Position numbers and translations under genes: made by a program. Under the pieces are notes generated by a model that saw only the letters and a list, made by a program, of their open reading frames with translations, had not been told where the DNA came from and searched no databases. Positions 1 through 5,528 of a stretch of 6,632 bases of DNA are shown in pieces; position 1 is the first letter of the stretch, and every line of letters begins with the position of its first letter. Source of the stretch: Clostridiaceae bacterium (GTDB lineage Bacteria; Bacillota; Clostridia; Oscillospirales; Butyricicoccaceae); NCBI GenBank assembly GCA_016293155.1, contig JAEDEU010000082.1, forward strand, positions 1-6,632, read 5' to 3'.

Positions 1-2567
1 TCCATGATAAAAAACGGGACGGCTGCCAGTCCGAAGCCGCAGAGGTACAGCCACACGGGCAGTGTCTGAATGCCAAAGGGAATGGAGAGCGGTGTAAACA
101 GCACCAGCAGAATCATCAGAATGGAGATGAGACATGCGCCATTGAGCTTTTTGTTGGTGAAGAATCCGATTTTGAACAGGGAGCGTTCGGATCTCATATT
201 AAATGCCTGAATGACCTGCGACAGTGCAAGCACCATAAATGCCATCGTCTGACCGCCGGCTGTTGTACCGGTGGTAGAGCAGCCCAGACGGAACGCGATC
301 AGCGACAGAATACCGAACATCAGTCCCTGAAGTACGATGCGAACGCCGAGCCCGTGGGCGAAAATCCCTTCGTTTGCCGGCTTGGGCGGATGCTCCATGA
401 TATCCGGCTCGACCGCCTCCATGCCGAGCGCAATTGCCGGCAGGCTGTCGGTGACGAGATTGATCCACAGCAGCTGCATGGAAAGCAAGGGAGATTTATG
501 CCATAGCAGCATGGAAAGAAATACAAGCAGGATTTCTCCGATATTTGTGCCCAGAAGGAAGCCGACTACCTTTTTGATATTGGCATAGATGCCGCGGCCC
601 TCGCGGACTGCATCGACTATAGTGGCAAAGTTGTCGTCTGTCAGCGTCATGTCTGCCGCGCCCTTGGCGACATCCGTTCCGGTGATGCCCATGGCACAGC
701 CGATATCTGCTGCCTTGAGGGCGGGAGCATCGTTGACACCGTCGCCGGTCATGGATACAACCTGCCCCTTGCGCTGCCATGCCTTGACAATACGGATTTT
801 GTTTTCCGGCGAAACACGGGCATAAACCGAAATGTTCGATACACGCTCATCCAGTTCCGTTTCATTCATCGCATCCAGCTCCGCGCCGGTCACGGCATTG
901 TCGCCGTCCTGCAAAATGCCGAGCTCACGTGCAATGGCGGAGGCGGTGACGATGTGGTCACCGGTAATCATGACCGGCTTGATGCCGGCCTGGCGGCAGG
1001 TCTGTACTGCCGCCTTTGCCTCCGGACGCGGCGGATCAATCATACCGACCAGTCCCATCAGCGTCAGTCCGTTTTCCAGCTCTGACGGCTGGAGAGATTG
1101 CGGAACCGCATCAATTTCCTTGCAGGCGATTGCAAGCACGCGCAGGGCGGAGGAGCTCATTTCCTCGTTGATGCGCTGTGCGGCGGGAATGTCACCGGAA
1201 ACGCACCGCTGAGCCATGACATCAAAGGCACCCTTGACGATCACAATGTATTTGCCGTCAATGTGGTTGATCGTGGTCATCAGCTTGCGGTCGGAATCAA
1301 ACGGGATTTCTGCCAGACGCGGGAATCGTGTATTCAGCGCCTCCTTTGGAGCGCCGTTTTTATGCGCGGCAAGGACAATGGCGGTTTCGGTCGGATCGCC
1401 GATGTGCTGTTCCTCGCCGTTTTCAAGCACAACCGAGCCGTCCGAGCACAGCGTACCGTAGTTCAACAGCCTGCGCACCGCTTCGGAATTGTGAGTGCTG
1501 ATTTCCTCCGGCTGCATCCCGTCTGCGTATGCCCTGACCAGAGTCATGCGGTTTTGAGTCAGCGTACCGGTTTTATCCGAGCAGATGATAGAGGCACTGC
1601 CCAGTGTTTCCACGGCGGGCAGGCGGCGGATGATTGCGTTTTTGCTGACCATGCGCTGTACGCCGATGGAGAGCACGATGGTAACAATTGCGGGCAGTCC
1701 TTCCGGAATGGCGGAAACGGCCAGTGAAACCGCAGTCATGAAGATTTCCATCACCGGGATGCCGTTGGCAATGCCGATGATAAAGATCACGACACAGGCG
1801 GCAAGCGCGGCGATGCCGAGGTACTTGCCAAGCGCCGCGAGCTTCTGCTGGAGCGGCGTCTGTCCCTCCTCCTCATTCTCCAGCAGATTTGCGATCTTAC
1901 CCATTTCGGTATTCATGCCGGTGTCAGTGACGAGCGCAGATGCGGTGCCGTAGGTAATGCTGCATCCGGAGAATACCATGTTGCAGCGATCACCGAGCGG
2001 TGCATCCGCGCCGATGACCGCCTCAGCGTCCTTTTCCGACGGCACAGATTCGCCGGTTAAGGCAGACTCCTCACACTTGAGTCCGGCACTGCGAATCAGG
2101 CGTGCATCCGCCGGAATAAAATCTCCCGCTTCCAGATGAATCAGATCTCCGGGGACAAGCTGAGATGCGTCAATCACGGATTCCATTCCGCCGCGGATGA
2201 CACGTGCATGAGGTGCGGACAGATTTTTGAGTGCGTCCAGCGCCTTTTCCGCCTTGCTTTCCTGCATGACGCCCATGACAGCGTTCAGAATGACAATGAC
2301 CAGAATGAGCACCGGCTCAAAAAAGTCGGTTTTTTCCACGACGGCAATGCCGAGTGAGACAGCCGCGGCGGCAATCAGAATCAGGATCATCACATCCTTA
2401 AACTGATCCAAAAAGCGCTGTACGATATGTTTTTTCTTTGCCTCGCGCAGACGGTTTTCGCCGTACTGTGCCAGCCGCTCCTGCGCCTGCTGCGGATCCA
2501 GACCACGGGATAAATCCGAGCCAAGCTCCTTGGCGGCCGCTTCGGGTGTGCTGTTGTAAAAGGTCAC
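1..2567 (-). CDS. Calcium-translocating P-type ATPase (P2A, PMCA/YloB-like), C-terminus cut by window edge
   Basis: This membrane pump is predicted to export cytosolic Ca2+, probably in exchange for protons, driven by ATP. 855 codons are visible and the stop lies beyond base 1; relatives are about 870-900 residues, so little is missing. Seen in order: M1 (about 58-77) and M2 (82-103); the actuator motif TGES (171-174, E173); M4 with IPEGLP (E289); the phosphorylation motif DKTGT (D331); the nucleotide-binding KGA (K445); DPPRPE; TGD (535-537); TGDGVND (609-613). M5 carries N675 and E678 and M6 carries N703, T706 and D707, which match the SERCA Ca2+ ligands by eye; M7-M10 follow. The start is GTG at 2567, eight bases after AAGGAGG. 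The first in-frame ATG is codon 60, inside M1, so it cannot be the start. The gene has its own promoter and lies downstream of the ABC exporter operon beyond a terminator. Ca2+ specificity is inferred from the ligands; Mn2+ is possible. Confidence 0.95.
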   Translation of the reverse strand, partial: MTFYNSTPEAAAKELGSDLSRGLDPQQAQERLAQYGENRLREAKKKHIVQRFLDQFKDVMILILIAAAAVSLGIAVVEKTDFFEPVLILVIVILNAVMGVMQESKAEKALDALKNLSAPHARVIRGGMESVIDASQLVPGDLIHLEAGDFIPADARLIRSAGLKCEESALTGESVPSEKDAEAVIGADAPLGDRCNMVFSGCSITYGTASALVTDTGMNTEMGKIANLLENEEEGQTPLQQKLAALGKYLGIAALAACVVIFIIGIANGIPVMEIFMTAVSLAVSAIPEGLPAIVTIVLSIGVQRMVSKNAIIRRLPAVETLGSASIICSDKTGTLTQNRMTLVRAYADGMQPEEISTHNSEAVRRLLNYGTLCSDGSVVLENGEEQHIGDPTETAIVLAAHKNGAPKEALNTRFPRLAEIPFDSDRKLMTTINHIDGKYIVIVKGAFDVMAQRCVSGDIPAAQRINEEMSSSALRVLAIACKEIDAVPQSLQPSELENGLTLMGLVGMIDPPRPEAKAAVQTCRQAGIKPVMITGDHIVTASAIARELGILQDGDNAVTGAELDAMNETELDERVSNISVYARVSPENKIRIVKAWQRKGQVVSMTGDGVNDAPALKAADIGCAMGITGTDVAKGAADMTLTDDNFATIVDAVREGRGIYANIKKVVGFLLGTNIGEILLVFLSMLLWHKSPLLSMQLLWINLVTDSLPAIALGMEAVEPDIMEHPPKPANEGIFAHGLGVRIVLQGLMFGILSLIAFRLGCSTTGTTAGGQTMAFMVLALSQVIQAFNMRSERSLFKIGFFTNKKLNGACLISILMILLVLFTPLSIPFGIQTLPVWLYLCGFGLAAVPFFIM

Positions 2568-2575
2568 AATAATAC

Positions 2576-2582
2576 CCTCCTT
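2576..2582 (-). promoter_or_regulatory. Ribosome binding site of the Ca2+ ATPase
   Basis: AAGGAGG on the minus strand lies eight bases before the GTG at 2567. This perfect Shine-Dalgarno sequence is what decides the non-ATG start. Confidence 0.85.
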
Positions 2583-2601
2583 GCTTTGAATGGTATGATT
2601 T

Positions 2602-2610
2602 ATTATATCA
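2602..2610 (-). promoter_or_regulatory. Extended -10 promoter of the Ca2+ ATPase gene
   Basis: The minus strand reads TGATATAAT (TG at 2610-2609, TATAAT at 2607-2602), an extended -10 with a perfect hexamer. The hexamer at the -35 distance (CCCTTA, 2630-2625) is poor, as is usual for extended -10 promoters. Transcription would start near 2595, giving a leader of about 28 nt that contains the Shine-Dalgarno site. Confidence 0.55.
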
Positions 2611-2678
2611 AATTTTACACAGAGTAAGGGAGATAATTTATTTTGTTGACAATTTATTAAAAATATCCCTGTGTTCGG

Positions 2679-2722
2679 AAAAAGAAGAAGGCTCCGGTCT
2701 GCTGGATGCAGAAACCGGAGCC
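2679..2722 (-). terminator. Rho-independent terminator of the ABC exporter operon
   Basis: On the minus strand an 8-bp GC-rich stem (GGCTCCGG/CCGGAGCC) continues into a second TCTGC/GCAGA stem around an ATCCA loop. It is followed by the T-rich run TTCTTCTTTTT (2689-2679). The hairpin begins ten bases after the ATPase stop codon. It should insulate the downstream Ca2+ ATPase gene from the operon. The T-run is interrupted by two C residues, so some read-through is possible. Confidence 0.9.
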
Positions 2723-2731
2723 GATTGCTCA

Positions 2732-3463
2732 TTATTTCATAAATTCCTTGTATTCCTTCAGTACCGCAGCGGGCTCTCCGATTTTGACAACCTCACCCTC
2801 GTGCATCCACATGACCTTGGTACACATGGATTTGAGTGTGCTGATGTTGTGCGATACGATGATAACCGTGCGGTTCTTATTCTGGATGAGCTGCTTGGTG
2901 CGTGCGGCGCTCTTCTTTTTAAAGTGCTCATCGCCGACGCTGAGCACCTCGTCGATCAGCAGGATATCGGATTCCAGTGTTGTGGCGATGGAAAACGCCA
3001 GCTTGGAGTACATACCGGAGCTGTAGGTGCGCACCGGCTTGTCGATGAACTTGCCCAGCTCGGAAAACTCAATGATATCGTCCATGCGTTCCTGAATATA
3101 TTCCTCGGAAAAGCCGAGCAGCATACCGCTGAGCATGATGTTTTCGCGACCGGAAAGCTGCTTCTGAAAGCCGACGCCGATGGCAAGCAGGGATACCGAA
3201 TGCCCGTGCAGGTCGATGGTGCCGGAATCCGCGGAGAAAATACCTGCAATGCTCTTGAGCATGGTGGATTTGCCGCTGCCGTTTTTGCCGATGATGCCGA
3301 GCACCTCACCCGGTTCCAATGCAAAGCTGACATTTTTGACGGCCTGAAATATATCCTTCTCATTTTTCTTGCCGCGCAGCAGCATTTTTTTGATGGAGTA
3401 TGCCTTCAGATCGCGGTAGCTGATGCACAGATCCTTGACTTCGATTGAATATTCGCTCATCAT
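2732..3463 (-). CDS. ABC transporter ATP-binding protein, polysaccharide/teichoic acid export type
   Basis: This is the nucleotide-binding subunit expected to power the permease encoded just upstream. It has 243 residues and carries Walker A GKNGSGKST (59-67), a GVGFQKQLSGREN segment (96-108) of the kind found in Wzt/TagH/KpsT ATPases, the signature variant YSSGM (147-151) in place of LSGGQ, Walker B ILLIDE (167-172, E172 catalytic) and the switch histidine H205. YSSGM and the GREN segment are hallmarks of the polysaccharide-exporter branch. It ends soon after the ATPase core, so it lacks the C-terminal carbohydrate-binding domain of long Wzt proteins and the extension of TagH. The first ATG (3463) overlaps the permease stop as ATGA. 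A second ATG follows at once (3460) and is better spaced from AAAGG, so the true start may be one codon later. The substrate cannot be read from the sequence. Confidence 0.93.
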   Translation of the reverse strand: MMSEYSIEVKDLCISYRDLKAYSIKKMLLRGKKNEKDIFQAVKNVSFALEPGEVLGIIGKNGSGKSTMLKSIAGIFSADSGTIDLHGHSVSLLAIGVGFQKQLSGRENIMLSGMLLGFSEEYIQERMDDIIEFSELGKFIDKPVRTYSSGMYSKLAFSIATTLESDILLIDEVLSVGDEHFKKKSAARTKQLIQNKNRTVIIVSHNISTLKSMCTKVMWMHEGEVVKIGEPAAVLKEYKEFMK

Positions 3464-4245
3464 ATCACCTTTACGTAGCTGTTTTCGTTCTTATAGATCA
3501 GACGGATGCCGAGAATCAGGATCAGAATGCCGGCGATGAACCATGCAATCATCCATTTCAGGCTGGGAGCCTTTCCATACAGCAGGCAGTCGCGCGCGGA
3601 GCTCATGACAAACGCAGCAGGATTGCAGCGGTTGAAGAATTTACCCCATTGTCCCGGCAGCTTGGACTCGATGTTATAAAAGATGCCTGTTACATAGAAC
3701 AGCAGGCGCAGACCGATGCGCAGGACATTTGCCAGATCCTCTACATAGACGCCGAAGTGCAGCAGCACAGAACAGAATGCGAATGTAATCAGAATATGCA
3801 GCAGAATGATGAGCGGGAGCCATAAGATATTCGGCGTCAGAGGGACGCGGAATACGATCATCATTGCAAAAACAATGGCAAAGGAAATCAGCATCTTGAA
3901 TCCGTTCACCAGGATCTTTACCAGAATCAGGGTGAATTTTGGCAGATAGACCTTGGCAACAATGGATTTGTTATTTTTTACAAGACGGACGCTGCTCATC
4001 AACAGGCGGTCAAAAAACTGCCAGAAGGTCAGACCAATAAAGACAAAAATGGGGAAATATTCCTGTTTCTGCGCAAACATATAGCCGAATACAAAGGTGT
4101 AAACCAGCATAAAGCAGAACGGCTCAAGAATCCACCAGAGCCAGTTTAGATACGAGTTGGCGACCTCGGCGCGCAGCTCGGAGCGGGCAGCATACAGGGT
4201 ATAGTGCCCGAAGCGTTTGATATCGTTGATGAATCTCTGAAGCAT
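3460..4245 (-). CDS. ABC-2 type permease, polysaccharide/teichoic acid export (Wzm/TagG-like)
   Basis: This is the membrane subunit of a two-component exporter, 261 residues long, within the normal range for Wzm, TagG and KpsM proteins. After an amphipathic N-terminus (about 1-33, containing the R-S-E-L-R segment common before span 1) there are about six hydrophobic spans near 39-58, 64-85, 106-132, 140-162, 172-192 and 228-251. The V-Y-V-E-D-L-A-N stretch (166-173) leading into a span that ends F-Y-V-T-G-I-F-Y (183-190) is typical of ABC-2 polysaccharide permeases. The start ATG at 4245 follows GAGGA. The stop TGA overlaps the ATPase start by four bases, indicating translational coupling and a dimeric transporter. 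Transcription probably begins near 4350 from a near-consensus promoter. The likely cargo is a lipid-linked glycan or wall polymer, inferred from family only; no glycan synthesis gene is visible here. Confidence 0.9.
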   Translation of the reverse strand: MLQRFINDIKRFGHYTLYAARSELRAEVANSYLNWLWWILEPFCFMLVYTFVFGYMFAQKQEYFPIFVFIGLTFWQFFDRLLMSSVRLVKNNKSIVAKVYLPKFTLILVKILVNGFKMLISFAIVFAMMIVFRVPLTPNILWLPLIILLHILITFAFCSVLLHFGVYVEDLANVLRIGLRLLFYVTGIFYNIESKLPGQWGKFFNRCNPAAFVMSSARDCLLYGKAPSLKWMIAWFIAGILILILGIRLIYKNENSYVKVI

Positions 4246-4350
4246 GTGTTCCTCTTCCTAAGTATCAATAACAATGGGTATCTGAGAATGATTCTGATAT
4301 GCGGAAACAACAGGATATTGCACTGTTGGCTGCATTGTTTTCAGATATAC
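4246..4350 (-). other. Predicted 5' leader of the ABC exporter operon, about 105 nt
   Basis: This is the untranslated stretch between the predicted transcription start near 4350 and the permease ATG. It contains two 7-base complementary pairs: TATCTGA with TCAGATA (4347-4341 and 4285-4279), and AACAATG with CATTGTT (4339-4333 and 4276-4270). The arms are interleaved, so the two helices exclude each other or form a pseudoknot. No known riboswitch, T-box or leader peptide was recognised. A weak imperfect dyad (TATC ... GATA) lies at 4279-4299. Confidence 0.35.
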
Positions 4351-4356
4351 TTTATT

Positions 4357-4385
4357 ATTATAATCTTTTTTTGCCGTTTTTTCAA
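4357..4385 (-). promoter_or_regulatory. Sigma-A type promoter of the ABC exporter operon
   Basis: On the minus strand TTGAAA (4385-4380) is followed by an exact 17-base A-rich spacer and then a perfect TATAAT (4362-4357). This is the best promoter in the window, with five of six -35 bases and all -10 bases matching. The start of transcription would be near 4350. It is divergent from the promoter of the HAD hydrolase. Confidence 0.75.
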
Positions 4386-4403
4386 CCGGATTTCTGCACA
4401 AGA

Positions 4404-4434
4404 AACGATTTTCTCGTTCGAACCGAACTGGTTC
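4404..4434. promoter_or_regulatory. Two adjacent inverted repeats between divergent promoters (possible operator)
   Basis: Two 15-bp dyads lie one base apart. AACGA-TTTTC-TCGTT spans 4404-4418 and GAACC-GAACT-GGTTC spans 4420-4434, both with five-base arms and five-base centres. A self-complementary GTTCGAAC (4416-4423) bridges them. They lie about 19 bp beyond the -35 of the leftward promoter and 36 bp before the -35 of the rightward one, so by prediction they are not transcribed. That favours a protein-binding site over an RNA hairpin. The binding protein is unknown. Confidence 0.4.
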
Positions 4435-4446
4435 TTTCGGAGAGCG

Positions 4447-4477
4447 TGTGAAAATACATGTGAAACGAATTGTGAAA
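4447..4477 (+). repeat. Three TGTGAAA direct repeats, 12-bp period, overlapping a -35 element
   Basis: TGTGAAA occurs exactly at 4447-4453, 4459-4465 and 4471-4477. The third copy overlaps the predicted -35 (4470-4475) of the HAD hydrolase gene. Same-face direct repeats at about one helical turn are the usual layout for activator sites of response regulators, which is the inferred role. The regulator cannot be named from this window. Confidence 0.55.
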
Positions 4478-4498
4478 CCAGTGTGGATGTGATATACT
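4470..4498 (+). promoter_or_regulatory. Promoter of the Cof-type HAD hydrolase gene
   Basis: TTGTGA (4470-4475) is followed by a 17-base spacer and TATACT (4493-4498), which is preceded by TG at 4490-4491, making an extended -10. The weak -35 (four of six) overlaps the last TGTGAAA repeat, which suggests activator dependence. Transcription would start near 4505, about 29 bases before the ATG. Confidence 0.6.
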
Positions 4499-4533
4499 GC
4501 TGGAAAAGAAATTGACTGGAAAGGACGGAAAGT

Positions 4534-5391
4534 ATGATTCGTTTAATTGCAAGTGATCTTGATGGTACACTGCTCACGCAGTTTGGAAGGGTTTCGGAAT
4601 ATACGGCACAGACGATAAAGGAGATTCAGGAAAAGGATGTCCGTTTTGTCGTGTGCACGGGACGGGAATACTACAGCGCCAATATGATTGTCGGAGCCAG
4701 CGGCATTGCGTGCGATTATATCTGCAACAGCGGCGCGACATGGGTAGATGAGCAGGGAACCGTGATACATAATGTTTCCATGCAGCCGGACATGGTCCGC
4801 ACCGTGTGGGATCTTCTTATGGAGGAGCATATGCTGACGCAGATTGTCACGGACGGCGGACAGGCCGTTCCGCAGAATCGGGCAGAGGTGACGGAATATT
4901 TGAAAAATATTCTGTTCCCGGCTTTGAGCAAGGCATCCGGCATGGATTACGGTCATGATTTGGATCGGTTTCTGGCTGGTTATCTGACGGAATATCCGAT
5001 GGAGCGGATTTTTTCCGGAGCGGCTCCGGCTTATAAGATCATGACGGTTTCGATGGATCGGGAGCAGATGGCGCGGGTGCGTGCAAAGCTCGCCGACCTG
5101 TCGCTGTCGGTTGTGTCCACCTCGCCGATCAATCTGGAAATCAGTGGTCTGGAGGCGCGCAAGGGTATTGCGGTGCAGTCCTATGCGCAGCGTTTCGGAA
5201 TCTCTCCGGAGGAGATTCTCGTGTTGGGCGACAGCGAGAACGATATCAATATGTTCGAGGTGCCGTTTGCGCACCGGATTGCGATGGGCAATGCGGATCA
5301 GATCATCAAAGACCGAGCAACCTTTATTACAAAAACCAACCGCGAGGACGGCGCGGCATACGCCATGCGCAGATTTGTGCTGGAGACATGA
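4534..5391 (+). CDS. Cof-type HAD-IIB family phosphatase
   Basis: This is a probable cytoplasmic Mg2+-dependent phosphatase acting on sugar phosphates or similar small metabolites; the exact substrate is unknown. It has 285 residues, normal for Cof/YidA-like proteins. All four HAD motifs are present: motif I S-D-L-D-G-T-L (D8 nucleophile, D10 acid/base), motif II V-V-C-T-G-R (T42), motif III lysine K210 in E-A-R-K-G, and motif IV L-G-D-S-E-N-D (D233 and D237). The C-N-S-G-A segment and the roughly 165-residue insertion between motifs II and III are the C2-type cap of subfamily IIB. The ATG follows AAGGA (4521-4525) with an eight-base gap. A short hairpin at the stop codon (TGAGG/CCTCA, 5389-5403) has no T-run, so no terminator is evident and read-through into the next gene is possible. 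The gene is divergent from the ABC operon. Confidence 0.93.
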   Translation: MIRLIASDLDGTLLTQFGRVSEYTAQTIKEIQEKDVRFVVCTGREYYSANMIVGASGIACDYICNSGATWVDEQGTVIHNVSMQPDMVRTVWDLLMEEHMLTQIVTDGGQAVPQNRAEVTEYLKNILFPALSKASGMDYGHDLDRFLAGYLTEYPMERIFSGAAPAYKIMTVSMDREQMARVRAKLADLSLSVVSTSPINLEISGLEARKGIAVQSYAQRFGISPEEILVLGDSENDINMFEVPFAHRIAMGNADQIIKDRATFITKTNREDGAAYAMRRFVLET

Positions 5392-5528
5392 GGGAAAACC
5401 TCAGATGTCGATGAACATTTATGCACAAACTGTGAACAATGCACAGAGAAAATTGACTTGCAGAAGTGGATATAGTAAGATAGTGATAGGTTTTTTAGAG
5501 GGACAAAATCCCTGAAAGGATGTCACAA
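5392..5528 (+). promoter_or_regulatory. Intergenic control region with promoter of the PFG-repeat membrane protein gene
   Basis: A promoter is predicted as TTGACT (5453-5458), a 17-base spacer and TAAGAT (5476-5481), with transcription starting near 5488. Just upstream lie a CTGTG-N7-CACAG dyad (5430-5446) and two copies of ATGCACA (5421-5427 and 5439-5445). In the predicted leader a perfect AGGGA-CAAAA-TCCCT hairpin (5499-5513) ends one base before the Shine-Dalgarno AAAGGA (5515-5520). Confidence 0.5.
5515..5520 (+). promoter_or_regulatory. Ribosome binding site deciding the start of the membrane protein
   Basis: AAAGGA lies eight bases before the ATG at 5529. An in-frame ATG at 5520 overlaps the last base of this site and has no usable spacing, so 5529 is the better start. 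Confidence 0.7.

Noticed and set aside
1098..1727. Plus-strand open frame of 209 codons inside the Ca2+ ATPase gene
   Set aside because: The sense strand reads through as an uninterrupted P-type ATPase; this frame is a by-product of its codon bias.
2635..2658. TTGACA-like and TTGTCA hexamers and an AATTTATT direct repeat between the exporter terminator and the Ca2+ ATPase
   Set aside because: The plus-strand TTGACA (2645-2650) has no -10 at the right distance and would fire into a terminator. The minus-strand TTGTCA is more than 40 bases from the TATAAT. The repeat is simple AT-rich sequence.
2801..3448. Plus-strand open frame of 215 codons across the ABC ATPase gene
   Set aside because: It is the antisense of a complete ATPase with Walker A, signature, Walker B and switch histidine; there is no ribosome site or domain of its own.
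4447..4477. TGTGAAA repeats as a CRISPR array or a CRP site
   Set aside because: The units are only 7 bp with 5-bp gaps, far too short for CRISPR. They are direct repeats, not the TGTGA-N6-TCACA palindrome of CRP.
4543..5274. Minus-strand open frame of 243 codons inside the HAD hydrolase
   Set aside because: It lies antisense to a gene with all four HAD catalytic motifs, and its translation is His/Arg-rich with no recognisable family.
5389..5403. Hairpin TGAGG-GAAAA-CCTCA at the end of the HAD gene as a terminator
   Set aside because: The stem is only five base pairs and no T-run follows, so it does not meet the form of a rho-independent terminator.
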